A stretch of DNA of 40,409 nt from Lachnospiraceae bacterium (GCA_009774245.1 VSNM01000053.1:1-40409), one strand, 5' to 3'; numbered from the stretch's first letter, positions 1 through 7,246 are shown. Translations and numbers: made by a program. The notes: generated by a model from the sequence alone, not told the origin.

Positions 1-77
1 TCAGTATCTGCAATTTTCAAGGTTCAATTGAGCCTAGTTTTTTGGTTCAGTTTTTCATAGATTACTTGACACTACCG

Positions 78-213
78 AATCGAGTAGCAGAAAAAGCCTT
101 TCTCCTACTTGCCGTACGTCCCATGCGCCGGCTTAGCGACATATTTCTTCTACATGGGGACCACATACAAAATAGTATCATGTGTAATCATATTATTACA
201 CATGATACTATTT
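78..213 (+). repeat. Dispersed three-stem element, copy A
   Basis: First of four copies of an intergenic element. It opens with the shared AATCGAGTAG and folds a first stem (arms near 82-93 and 99-110). A second stem follows (CCCATG 120-125 with CATGGG 153-158), enclosing the conserved pyrimidine-rich ATATTTCTTCT. It ends in a perfect 19-bp hairpin (170-188 with 195-213). The second stem has the same position as in the other copies but different bases from B and D, and the third hairpin is unrelated in sequence to theirs. No gene is seen upstream in the window, and bases 1-77 and 214-350 show nothing else I can name. Confidence 0.75.
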
Positions 214-368
214 GTCAATCATTATTTTTTATTCTTTAATAGTGCAGATGTGCTGTACTTGATAATTCAATGCATTTATGATACGCTATGGTAAAATAGA
301 TTGTGAGTGATCGCTGGGATAGAGAAAATGGATGGAACACTCCATGTATAAGACGGAGGTGATATGAT

Positions 369-660
369 ATGGGCAAAACAGAGGAAACTGTGCAGGAACC
401 GCTTTCTCAGGAAGAAATGAATTATACCGATGAGGCGGTTGCCTATGCAAAGCGGGATGAGGAATGGAGGCTGGCATATATGACTTATCAGGCAAATCAA
501 AGGGATGCTGAATTAAGAGGGGAGATCAGAGGAGATGAACGACGGGCGAAAGAGTATGTACAGCACCAGACTGGTTGTAGAAAAGATTGCGAAATATGTT
601 GGATACGCTGTTGATATTGTAAAAAAATGGGTGGGTGAAGATTGCACTTATTTCACATAG
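369..660 (+). pseudogene. Rpn/PD-(D/E)XK transposase-family C-terminal remnant, frameshifted
   Basis: An ATG at 369 follows a GGAGGTGAT ribosome-binding site and opens a frame that runs to 614. Its middle, with residues such as AVAYAKRDEEWRLAY and an AELRGEIRGD stretch, resembles the charged tail of Rpn-family recombination-promoting nucleases. Near 540-560 the family-like sequence moves to another frame, which reads VVEKIAKYVGYAVDIVKKW and stops at 658-660. That helix is typical of the very end of these proteins. The nuclease core is absent. I read this as a 5'-deleted and frameshifted fragment. The assignment rests on remembered family patterns and was not searched. Confidence 0.45.
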
Positions 661-676
661 CAGCAATGAATGATCA

Positions 677-705
677 TTGAATTTGCCAACAAAATGTGAT
701 ACTAT
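677..705 (+). promoter_or_regulatory. Candidate sigma-A promoter for the first BlaI gene
   Basis: TTGAAT at 677-682 is 17 bases from TACTAT at 700-705, ahead of an AAGGAGG at 717-723. No strong BlaI-type dyad is visible over it. Confidence 0.45.
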
Positions 706-736
706 AATCAGGTAATAAGGAGGTTACCGAAGTGCT

Positions 737-1126
737 ATGAATATGATCACAGAATCCGAAGAACTCATTTTAAACCTGCTTTGGCGAGATGAGAAACTGT
801 CCGTCATGCAGATCGTGAAGGCGCTGGAAGCGCAAAAAAACTGGTCAAAGCAGACCATTATATCCTTTTTAAAGAGAATGGAAAAGAAGGGAACCGTTGC
901 GTTTACCACGCAGGGACGCACAAAGTATTATTATGCGGTGATCAAGAGAGAGGAAGTCATCAGGACAGAAACAAAAGGGTTGATGGACAGATTTTTTGGC
1001 GGCAATATGGGCGCAATGGTCTCATACATGGTGAAGGAGACAGAGATTACCAAAGAGGATATCCGCGAATTGCGGGCACTCCTGCAGGACTTAAAGCAGG
1101 AGGACAGTGATGAAAAGACAATCTGA
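737..1126 (+). CDS. BlaI/MecI/CopY-family transcriptional repressor
   Basis: Product of 129 residues, the normal size for the family. It has an N-terminal winged helix (about residues 1-75, with SEELILNLLW and the recognition-helix region WSKQTIISFLKRMEKKG) and a C-terminal dimerisation tail. Family members repress promoters until a membrane M56 protease triggers their cleavage. The AAGGAGG lies about 13 bases before this ATG, a slightly long spacing; the in-frame ATG at 743 is an alternative start. The usual partner should follow at once, but only a decayed stretch does, so this repressor seems orphaned. Its target cannot be read from the sequence. Confidence 0.85.
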   Translation: MNMITESEELILNLLWRDEKLSVMQIVKALEAQKNWSKQTIISFLKRMEKKGTVAFTTQGRTKYYYAVIKREEVIRTETKGLMDRFFGGNMGAMVSYMVKETEITKEDIRELRALLQDLKQEDSDEKTI

Positions 1127-1329
1127 TATTTCATATTGCATTTATAAAAGTATTGTGCTATGCTGGTAACAAATCTATTACCAGTTGGAGAAAAATGGAT
1201 ATGGAATTCCTGAGAGTGCTTTGTCTCGTTCAGCAATGGCACAATCCGTTTATTGGATTTGTGGCGCAAACGTTGGCGATGTGGAAAAAATACTGCCTTA
1301 CTATTATGAAGTCGTCGATTATCCGCTGA
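1110..1329 (+). pseudogene. Possible decayed M56 (BlaR1-like) partner of the preceding repressor
   Basis: An ATG at 1110 overlaps the end of the repressor, as coupled BlaI-BlaR genes often do, but its frame stops after 19 codons at 1169. A second frame, 1195-1329, has a GGAG just before its ATG and encodes 44 residues beginning MDMEFLRVLCLVQQWHNPFIG. This recalls the segment following the zinc motif in M56 peptidases (LCLV-x-W-x-NP-x-(V/I)-W). No HExxH motif remains. Position favours a remnant with an internal deletion, but the match is short, and a chance small frame is possible. Confidence 0.35.
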
Positions 1330-1407
1330 TATGCACTTATGAGTTCCTTCTGTATGATCTCAGCCATGATACAACAGCCCCCGAAACTGAAACGGGGGCC
1401 TAAACAA

Positions 1408-2610
1408 TCACTCATCAATATCCACATACTCTTTTCGCACCCAGCCGTCAAGACTGTCGTCTCCTGGTACGGATACGTGATAAAACCCATCTTCCTCCGA
1501 CAGAATGATGACCTGCTGCATTTCTGGAAGAAGACCGCTTACAGATGCACTGCCTGACGCGTTTTCCCTGATTTTGAGTGCATCTGTATTGACAGTGCCT
1601 GTTTTATTATAGTCGTTTTCCACTTTTTTAGCCGACGCGGATGTTGCAAACGAAACGGTAATGCCCGCAATGAGAACCGCGGATAACAACATTGTGGCAA
1701 CAGATGTTTTTTTCATTTTCATAATCGCTATAATCCTTTCTTCAATCGCATTTTTACCAAAATGGTTACACAGAAGCATCGGACTTCCCTTTTTCATCTC
1801 CATATCGATCAGCATGTTGGCGTAGGTCATTTTAGACGGCTCGCCAAAGCGGCGTATCACGCTCTCATCGCAGACAAGTTCAATATCGCGCTGCAGCAGA
1901 AGATACATCAGCCACACAAGCGGATTGAACCAGTGCACGCATAGGGCGAGTGTGGAAATCAGCTTGACCGCGCTGTCGTGACGGCATATGTGCACGTATT
2001 CGTGCATAAGGACATATTTCAGCTGTTCCGTATTGCTCCAGTCCGTCTTTTTGGGCATTAAGATAACAGCCCCAAAAAACCCGTACGAGAGCGGCGCCGC
2101 AATCCGGTCGGACTGTCTGACCAGAACCGAAAACCTTTTCCCATGCGCCTGCTGCCACTGTTCCACAAAGTCATTGTGTATTGGCAGGGAGGTCTGAAAC
2201 GCATAGCGCCAGTACAGATAGGAGCTTGCGAAAAATAAGCTGCAGAGTGCCATACCAGTGAGCCAGAGTACCCGCGCCAGAGAAATGAGCGGTGCAAATC
2301 TTTCTGATTGTCGCAGCAGTCCATCGGATTGTTCATACAAAATGTCCTGATCAGCGGGAACCAACCTGTTCACAGAGGTCTGCGCATTTCCTTCACTTTC
2401 CGCTTCCGTAAAGACAGACATTCCCGGGTTTAGCAGCGTATATATACTGAATACGCACGGCACGGAACAGGGCATGAGCAGCCGAAACAGGGCAATGCCC
2501 CACAAGATCAAAAATGTTTTCTTGGGCAGCACGTTAACCGCCGCAGCACGGACTGCCGCAATCACGATAATCAGGACTGCACCGGAAAAGCTCATCTGCA
2601 ACAAACGCAT
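1408..2610 (-). CDS. M56-family sensor/antirepressor peptidase (BlaR1-like) with C-terminal SH3 domain
   Basis: Product of 400 residues. Hydrophobic helices occupy the first third. A zinc-metallopeptidase motif HEYVH is at 203-207, and the ELVCDES motif near 250 supplies the usual downstream ligand. A further membrane helix (near 300-320) leads to an external tail of about 66 residues (335-400) with the pattern of a bacterial SH3 domain (LKIREN start, DGWVRKEYV end). BlaR1-type proteins sense an external signal and cause inactivation of the neighbouring BlaI repressor. Here the penicillin-binding sensor is replaced by a small SH3 domain, so the signal may be a wall ligand rather than a beta-lactam (inference). 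It starts 11 bases after the repressor stop. Confidence 0.88.
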   Translation of the reverse strand: MRLLQMSFSGAVLIIVIAAVRAAAVNVLPKKTFLILWGIALFRLLMPCSVPCVFSIYTLLNPGMSVFTEAESEGNAQTSVNRLVPADQDILYEQSDGLLRQSERFAPLISLARVLWLTGMALCSLFFASSYLYWRYAFQTSLPIHNDFVEQWQQAHGKRFSVLVRQSDRIAAPLSYGFFGAVILMPKKTDWSNTEQLKYVLMHEYVHICRHDSAVKLISTLALCVHWFNPLVWLMYLLLQRDIELVCDESVIRRFGEPSKMTYANMLIDMEMKKGSPMLLCNHFGKNAIEERIIAIMKMKKTSVATMLLSAVLIAGITVSFATSASAKKVENDYNKTGTVNTDALKIRENASGSASVSGLLPEMQQVIILSEEDGFYHVSVPGDDSLDGWVRKEYVDIDE

Positions 2611-2620
2611 ATGTATTCCC

Positions 2621-2983
2621 TCATTCCTCCAAATTTCCTACAATCAGCCTCAGTTTTTCAATCTGCTCCGCCGAAAGCTTTTTCCTTCCCAGCAAAGCCG
2701 AAAACAGCTTATCGGCGGAGCCGTCATAGATTTTGTTGATCAGTTCATTTGTCTCCGCCTCCTGCACGGCCTCCTTTGGAATGAGTGCATGGCACATGAA
2801 ATTGGGTTCAGAGCGCTCAATCGCTCCTTTCTTGATGCATCTCTTAATTAATGTGTAGGTGGTGTTCATGTTCCATCCGGTTTCTTCTTTTAAAATGTCC
2901 GATATGCGCTTTGCTGTCAGATCTCCCTCCTGCCAGAGCACGCTCATTACCTTCAGTTCGGAATCAAAAAGTTTTACGTCCAT
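2621..2983 (-). CDS. BlaI/MecI-family repressor paired with the SH3-type M56 peptidase
   Basis: Product of 120 residues when started at the ATG at 2983, which has GGAGG just upstream; an in-frame GTG at 2995 overlaps that GGAGG and is less likely. The winged helix spans residues 1-75 (FDSELKVMSVLW, then TTYTLIKRCIKKGAI) and the dimerisation tail follows. It probably represses its own two-gene operon, since two short ACTAC/GTAGT dyads resembling BlaI operators flank an excellent promoter at 3030-3058. Signal and wider regulon are unknown. Confidence 0.88.
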   Translation of the reverse strand: MDVKLFDSELKVMSVLWQEGDLTAKRISDILKEETGWNMNTTYTLIKRCIKKGAIERSEPNFMCHALIPKEAVQEAETNELINKIYDGSADKLFSALLGRKKLSAEQIEKLRLIVGNLEE

Positions 2984-3006
2984 CTTTGCCTCCACTCTTA
3001 TATACG

Positions 3007-3074
3007 ACTACAGTAGTTTGTGCGATTTTATTATATCAGCTTATTCTGGATTTGTCAACACTACTCTGGTAGTT
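3007..3074 (-). promoter_or_regulatory. Consensus promoter flanked by two BlaI-type dyads
   Basis: On the minus strand TTGACA (3058-3053), a 17-base spacer and TATAAT (3035-3030) make a perfect sigma-A promoter. A dyad ACTAC-A-GTAGT lies at 3007-3017, downstream of the likely start site. ACTAC-TCTG-GTAGT lies at 3061-3074, just upstream of the -35 box. The ACTAC half-site matches the TACTACA-like half-site known for BlaI/MecI repressors, so autorepression is likely. Confidence 0.75.
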
Positions 3075-3081
3075 TAATTGT

Positions 3082-3373
3082 GATCAGTGTAACAGTTGTT
3101 ACTGTTCAGACAGGACTTAGCATTTGCTGCTAAGTCCGTGAGAAAACGTACATGCAGCAAGTAAAAATCCATTTGCGAAGCAAATTTTGCATGGATTTTT
3201 ACCTGTTACTGGAACGGAGTGAACAGTAACTAACAGCTCAGCCCAGGACTTTGCACTACGCTGCAAAGTCCGTGAGAAAGCGTAGTGGTTGAAATGCATC
3301 AAGCCACCACGAAGTGGTTTTGCATGGCTTGTTGCCTGTAACAGGAGGCCGAAGGCTGAACTGTTACTGATCA
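3082..3373. repeat. Nested palindromic element made of two tandem structured modules
   Basis: The whole segment is bounded by an inverted repeat (TGATCAGTGTAACAGTT at the left; AACTGTTACTGATCA at 3359-3373). Inside are two head-to-tail modules, about 3099-3230 and 3231-3367. Each has the same order: an arm, a GGACTT/AAGTCC hairpin, the linker CCGTGAGAAA(A/G)CGTA, a second hairpin with an inner GAA loop and a conserved TTTTGCATGG, then a third hairpin closing the module. Stem sequences differ between modules while pairing is kept. The right edge overlaps the stop codon of the SMI1/KNR4 gene (3371-3373). I see no coding sense in it. Confidence 0.75.
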
Positions 3374-3982
3374 GTCCCACTCCTCCAGCTTCTCTTCTGA
3401 TATAAAGTCATACTCGTTGTCCATGAGCATTTGCAGGTATTCATCAAAGCTATCTGCTAAAATGACTAATTCGTCCGGATCATGCAGATAGCGCAGAACC
3501 TGTCCCTTTTTTCCCTTCTCCGAAGGAGAGAAGTCTATAAACAGCTGGGAGGTTCCGCCGTTGTTCGTACAGTCAGAAAAGTGCAGCCAGAACAGGTTGT
3601 CAAAGTCGTCACAGACACCCTCGTCGACCGGAATATCATCATATTCGCGGGTAATCAGATAGTCTCCCCATTCCCGGAAATTGTCCTTCGTATCCACAAT
3701 CTGCCGGGCGGACAATAAATAGTAGGGATACTCCTCGATGTCAGAGCCAAGGAAAAACAGCGATACCTTATTCTCACCATATTTTCTCCAATACGTGCCG
3801 TCCACGATCTCCAATAATTGCAGTAAGCTCTCTGGAATGTCAGGATATACTGCGCACAGTTTTTCGATATCTTCCTTACTCGCCCCATGCATTACCTTTT
3901 CAAAATCGTTCCATTGCTTTTCCCCGCCATTTTCATAATAAGCATTTTTTAGTCCATCAACATACTCTTGTGCGATATTCAT
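3371..3982 (-). CDS. SMI1/KNR4-family protein
   Basis: Product of 203 residues from the ATG at 3982, preceded by a strong AGGAGG. A much longer frame runs upstream but has no ribosome-binding site and no family-like sequence. The body has the SMI1/KNR4 pattern: an early IEKLCAVYPDIPESLLQLLEIVDG helix, then aromatic beta strands (VSLFFLG, YYLLSARQI) and a late SFDEYLQML helix. Many bacterial members are immunity proteins against contact-dependent or polymorphic toxins, others are of unknown role. No toxin gene is adjacent, so an orphan immunity role is only a possibility. The palindromic element overlaps its stop codon. Confidence 0.75.
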   Translation of the reverse strand: MNIAQEYVDGLKNAYYENGGEKQWNDFEKVMHGASKEDIEKLCAVYPDIPESLLQLLEIVDGTYWRKYGENKVSLFFLGSDIEEYPYYLLSARQIVDTKDNFREWGDYLITREYDDIPVDEGVCDDFDNLFWLHFSDCTNNGGTSQLFIDFSPSEKGKKGQVLRYLHDPDELVILADSFDEYLQMLMDNEYDFISEEKLEEWD

Positions 3983-4094
3983 ATATAGCCTCCTACACAT
4001 GTTATTCAGTGGATTTTGCCGGCAGCATGACATTGAAAATGCACTGAACACTTTCACGGCTGCTGCCTCCTGCAAGTTTCTGATATTCACAAAA

Positions 4095-4123
4095 AGTATA
4101 ACATATCGTGGACAAGCCCACAA
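4095..4123 (-). promoter_or_regulatory. Candidate promoter for the SMI1/KNR4 gene
   Basis: Minus-strand TTGTGG (4123-4118), 17 bases, then TATACT (4100-4095), about 110 bases before the start codon. Confidence 0.5.
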
Positions 4124-4179
4124 CCTGTTTTTCATTACTGTCTTTTGAAAACGAAAACATATGTTAATATAAACGCAAT

Positions 4180-4842
4180 TTATATCACAAACATTAAGAA
4201 CAATAACACCCATGCTTTCCGGATCTCCCTGTTGACCACAAGATATGCCGTGCCTAGCAGGATTCCCCATAAAAGCCCGTGAATCCCTACCAGCAGGCTG
4301 CCTTTTGACAGAATGTGCCCGAGTCCCCATGTGAGTCCGCACAAAATGCCGCCGTAAGGGATTTTCCCATGCCCCAGCCACAGCTCGCAGGCTCTCTGCC
4401 CAAACACGATAATCATCATGAACAGCAACGTCTCAAACACATAGTATAGATATTGGAATACAAACATAACCGCGCCAAGGTGTTGAAATTCTATGACAAT
4501 TTTAAAACCGCCCCAGTCGAAATACTGTATGATGACTGATACTATGACCAGCGTCAACGCCGCTATCCACTGCCACGGCTGCATTTTTTCACGCACCGAC
4601 AGGATATCCAGACTGTAGTTTTTCTCAGCCGTCCGCACGAGCCAGACGCCGATGCCTCCCCATGTCGCACAGGTCAGAATCCAGTGTATGATGGTCTGCC
4701 CGGCTGACCAGTTTCTCATCTGCGCGCCGTACAAAAAGGGCTCCAGGATAAACGCATAGAGAAGTTCTACGCCAAGTCCGCCAAACGCGGTAACCGCCAG
4801 ATTCATAAAATTCCATCCCATTTTTTTATTCATGATTCTCAT
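4180..4842 (-). CDS. Polytopic membrane protein, last gene of the LytTR operon
   Basis: Product of 220 residues with about six or seven hydrophobic helices. The C-terminal part (GGILCGLTWGLGHILSKGSLLVGIHGLLWG) has conserved-looking Gly, His and Trp residues within membrane helices and faintly recalls CPBP intramembrane proteases, but the usual EExxxR motif is not seen, so I do not assign that family. The ATG at 4842 has GGAGG nine bases upstream and overlaps the end of the preceding gene by 17 bases, indicating translational coupling. Function unknown. Confidence 0.7.
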   Translation of the reverse strand: MRIMNKKMGWNFMNLAVTAFGGLGVELLYAFILEPFLYGAQMRNWSAGQTIIHWILTCATWGGIGVWLVRTAEKNYSLDILSVREKMQPWQWIAALTLVIVSVIIQYFDWGGFKIVIEFQHLGAVMFVFQYLYYVFETLLFMMIIVFGQRACELWLGHGKIPYGGILCGLTWGLGHILSKGSLLVGIHGLLWGILLGTAYLVVNREIRKAWVLLFLMFVI

Positions 4843-5266
4843 TTTTCTTTTCCTCCTTCATCTGTTGCAGCAATTGGTTTGCTTTCTTTGCCTCCATATA
4901 CAGCGCGCCATAATACACAAGCGCCGCGATCACATAGGGAATGGTAAAGGAACGCAGCATATCCCTGTAACCATCTGGGTGTATCTCGGTGAAATGCCCT
5001 GACACCCATGTAAACAGTATGACTGTGGCTGCCAGAATCCCATACTGTAGCACTGCTACCAGAAGCAGTGGAAGCTGTGACAGCCTGTAGTGCTGGGATA
5101 GAATCAATGTTCCCAGAAAGGAAAACAGCAGCATTGTCAGCAGATTGCCCTGGTCACTGCCGAATTTTCCCTGTGTGAACGCTTCCAGCACGATCTTGCT
5201 TACGGACAGTATGGTATAGATCACACATACTGTCGGCACAAAATTGTTTTTATCAATGAGCTTCAT
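4826..5266 (-). CDS. Four-helix membrane protein, LytTR-operon type
   Basis: Product of 146 residues from the ATG at 5266, which has GGGAGG before it; an upstream in-frame ATG (5284) lacks one. About four hydrophobic helices (near 11-30, 43-60, 67-92, 110-130) precede a charged coiled tail rich in Lys and Glu. Small four-helix proteins of DUF3021 or similar families are commonly encoded next to stand-alone LytTR regulators, where some act as membrane inhibitors of the regulator. That role is inferred from context and length, and I am not sure of the exact family. It overlaps the regulator gene by 14 bases. Confidence 0.7.
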   Translation of the reverse strand: MKLIDKNNFVPTVCVIYTILSVSKIVLEAFTQGKFGSDQGNLLTMLLFSFLGTLILSQHYRLSQLPLLLVAVLQYGILAATVILFTWVSGHFTEIHPDGYRDMLRSFTIPYVIAALVYYGALYMEAKKANQLLQQMKEEKKNENHE

Positions 5267-5714
5267 TTTTCTCCCTCCCCGCATGTTTCAGACAATCCAT
5301 AAAATTTTTCCGGTATGCCCTGTTCAGCACCAGTTCCTCTCCATTCTCCATCATCAGGTGCATACGCATATTCAGATCCGGTTTGATCCGATCAATCCTG
5401 TGCAGATTGACCACCAGTGATTTTCCGATCTGGATAAAACCCAGTGCTCCGTACTTTTCCAGAAACAGTCGCAGACTGTACTCGATCTGGAAAACCTCAT
5501 GGTCAAGGTATGCAAAGCAGTGGCGGTCGACAATTTCCAGATAGTAGATCTCCCGCAGGAAGATGCGTTTGACGCTCTGGTCTTTGCGCCCCACGATCAC
5601 CTGGTCTGCCTCCAGATATTCCATCAGCCCCGTTATCTCTGTATCCTGCTCCCGATAATACACGTCCACCCTGTTTTCCGACAGTGCGGCGTCCTGATAG
5701 TAGTTGACTTCCAT
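5253..5714 (-). CDS. Stand-alone LytTR-domain transcriptional regulator
   Basis: Product of 153 residues. The N-terminal 50 residues are a short extension. The rest is a LytTR DNA-binding domain, with the signatures IYYLEIVDRHCFAYLDHEVFQ, GFIQIGKSLVVNLHRIDRI and NGEELVLNRAYRKNFMDCL. There is no receiver domain, so it is not a classical response regulator. It heads a three-gene operon with two membrane proteins, an arrangement typical of LytTR regulatory systems in which a membrane partner holds the regulator inactive. GGGGGAAA precedes the ATG. Confidence 0.9.
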   Translation of the reverse strand: MEVNYYQDAALSENRVDVYYREQDTEITGLMEYLEADQVIVGRKDQSVKRIFLREIYYLEIVDRHCFAYLDHEVFQIEYSLRLFLEKYGALGFIQIGKSLVVNLHRIDRIKPDLNMRMHLMMENGEELVLNRAYRKNFMDCLKHAGREKNEAH

Positions 5715-5737
5715 AAGTGATTTCCCCCTTTTCCAAC

Positions 5738-5765
5738 AGTATAACAGTGCCTGCTTATTTTACAA
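5738..5765 (-). promoter_or_regulatory. Candidate promoter of the LytTR operon
   Basis: Minus-strand TTGTAA (5765-5760), 16 bases, TATACT (5743-5738), just upstream of the LytTR start codon. Autoregulation is plausible, but no clear LytTR direct repeats were identified. Confidence 0.5.
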
Positions 5766-5810
5766 TAGGCGTATGCGTATCCTGCATTTTGAGCGGTTTA
5801 TTGTGCATAC

Positions 5811-5843
5811 AAAAACGCGGAACTGTAATCTTCCAGTCCCGCG
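5811..5843 (-). terminator. Rho-independent terminator after the 87-residue gene
   Basis: Hairpin with CGCGG-x-ACTG arms at 5816-5843 (one mismatch) followed on the minus strand by TTTTT (5815-5811). It ends transcripts coming from the 5886-6149 gene. Confidence 0.8.
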
Positions 5844-5885
5844 TCGGTCAATGAACCATATTATCTATAATATAGGAATTGTATT

Positions 5886-6149
5886 TTATAAATTTTCTTT
5901 AATTTCTCCATGTATATACCTCACTATACAATCCTCTGTTGTTCTGTCTATCCTGATATCATCGTTAAAATGCTGTATCCTGTACGTTTTTATATCTTTA
6001 TCTGGGATAACATCTACGAGGATTCCGTTCTCAATATCGATGCCGGACATCTCACAATCCTTGAATGCCACCCACAGATCGGGAAACAAACTTACTGTTT
6101 CATCCCATGTCAAACGTTTTCCGATATACTGATTCTTATTTATTGTCAT
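5886..6149 (-). CDS. Conserved hypothetical protein, 87 residues
   Basis: Small soluble protein with AGGAGG before its ATG. It starts with a GKRLTWDETVSLFPDLWVAF motif, then a beta-rich segment (NGILVDVIPDKDIKTYRI) and an RTTEDCIVRYIHG end. I recall short Clostridia proteins with this LTW(D/E)E...PD-x-WV(A/V) opening, often beside helix-turn-helix genes, but no function is established that I know. The neighbour upstream on the same strand is a small HTH gene. A terminator follows 43 bases downstream. Confidence 0.7.
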   Translation of the reverse strand: MTINKNQYIGKRLTWDETVSLFPDLWVAFKDCEMSGIDIENGILVDVIPDKDIKTYRIQHFNDDIRIDRTTEDCIVRYIHGEIKENL

Positions 6150-6226
6150 ATAGTTATCCTCCTTTCATAATGAAACATCTATTGTACTTCAATATTGTGT
6201 AAATCAATCATAAATTGTCCTGTATT

Positions 6227-6427
6227 TTATGATTCATCAATAAATTTCACGATATCATTTGGTGTACAGTTCATTGCACGACATAATTTTTCAAGCGTCA
6301 GCAATGTAATGTTCTCATTCCTTCTTAACTTAAATATGGTTTTGCTATCAATATCGTGCTTCAACAAATAGTATTGACTGTAATTATGTGTTTTCATATA
6401 TTCCCACATCGGACTATAATCAAGCAT
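6227..6427 (-). CDS. Small XRE/Cro-type helix-turn-helix protein
   Basis: Product of 66 residues from the ATG at 6427, preceded by a GAGAGTGAG. A longer frame extends upstream, overlapping the peptidase gene, but lacks family-like sequence. The domain is a single Cro/C1-type helix-turn-helix: MKTHNYSQYYLLKHDIDSKT, then IFKLRRNENITLLTLEKLCRAMNCTPNDIVKFID. The pattern matches the short YozG-like repressors. It lies between a C39-like peptidase gene (18 bases upstream) and the 87-residue gene; all three run the same way and may form one operon. Confidence 0.8.
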   Translation of the reverse strand: MLDYSPMWEYMKTHNYSQYYLLKHDIDSKTIFKLRRNENITLLTLEKLCRAMNCTPNDIVKFIDES

Positions 6428-6444
6428 GTAACTCACTCTCGATA

Positions 6445-7077
6445 TTATTGTAATCTGTTTACCTGCTCTACCATGTAAAAGGTATGCGTGTACAGCGGCA
6501 TTTTTAACATTGCCGTGTTCCACAGTGCCAGAAACTCTTTTGTGCTGATAACCCTATTATATGTTTGCCCGCTGCAGTTGGCAGACGCTGCCGCCGAATC
6601 CGCCAGATAGAGATTGTCCTCGTCAAACCCGACGACGGGGACATAATGCAGCCATTTCTTGTCTTTTCTGACCTTTATAAACACGATGACAGGCGCTCCC
6701 TTACAGACTTCTCTTTTCAGCGCATTCAGATTTCCGGCGCAGTATCGCACATGAAAGCCATAACTTTTGAGCACCTTCCTGATTCCACTGGGCGGGACGC
6801 AGCCGTCGGACGCCTTGAAGGGCATTTTCTGGTAAATTTCAGTTCCGTTCGCAGGGATTTCATAGTGGCGCAGAAGATAAGCGGCAGCATATCCCGAGCA
6901 CTCATTTCCTTTTTGTATGTCGATGCGGTTTGCCTTATTCACAACAAACCGGGAAACGCTGCACGGCGGCGAGACCTTTAATACATAGCTTCCCATCACG
7001 ATGATGTCTACGATTGTCGTGATAATTAACACGATAAGGGTTGTCGATACAAACACCCCGAGCCACCATAATTCCAT
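6445..7077 (-). CDS. Membrane-anchored C39-like cysteine peptidase
   Basis: Product of 210 residues from the ATG at 7077, which has GGAGGTG six bases upstream. Residues 5-30 form one membrane helix. The remainder resembles papain-like C39 domains: an ECSGYAAAYLL motif with the candidate catalytic Cys60, then HYVPVVGFDEDNLYLADS with the candidate His144 and an Asp about 17 residues later. C39 domains usually cleave double-glycine leaders of bacteriocins and are fused to ABC transporters. Here there is no transporter part and no obvious precursor gene nearby, so the substrate is unknown. Confidence 0.75.
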   Translation of the reverse strand: MELWWLGVFVSTTLIVLIITTIVDIIVMGSYVLKVSPPCSVSRFVVNKANRIDIQKGNECSGYAAAYLLRHYEIPANGTEIYQKMPFKASDGCVPPSGIRKVLKSYGFHVRYCAGNLNALKREVCKGAPVIVFIKVRKDKKWLHYVPVVGFDEDNLYLADSAAASANCSGQTYNRVISTKEFLALWNTAMLKMPLYTHTFYMVEQVNRLQ

Positions 7078-7246
7078 CGTTTCACCTCCGCTCTGGTAGA
7101 ACATGTTTACTAAAATAACACATCGTCTTAAACATAATTGTACCACAAATGTATACACAATTCCATAGAAAACTAAAACTTAGAATTTCACTTATGTTCA
7201 AAAGAATTATGAGAAAAAGCCGCCATTTTCTGATAATGTTAAAATG

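Noticed and set aside
78..213. Short frames inside the dispersed elements that begin with ATG after a purine-rich stretch on the reverse strand (for example MSLSRR-, MPHKRR-like)
   Set aside because: The frames differ in length and stop at different points in the four copies (copy D stops after five codons), while base pairing is preserved; non-coding structure explains the conservation better.
1185..1403. 72-codon frame between the two BlaI loci
   Set aside because: It runs through a region with a better M56-like reading in another frame and has no similarity I recognise.
3117..3380. Open frame of 87 codons on the minus strand
   Set aside because: It lies entirely in the palindromic tandem element; no ribosome-binding site and no protein-like conservation between the two modules.
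3983..4381. N-terminal extension of the SMI1/KNR4 frame to 336 residues
   Set aside because: It overlaps the membrane protein gene and the promoter, has no start signals, and AGGAGG is right before the ATG at 3982.
7078..7158. N-terminal extension of the C39-like peptidase
   Set aside because: The extra residues include the GGAGGTG ribosome-binding site of the ATG at 7077.
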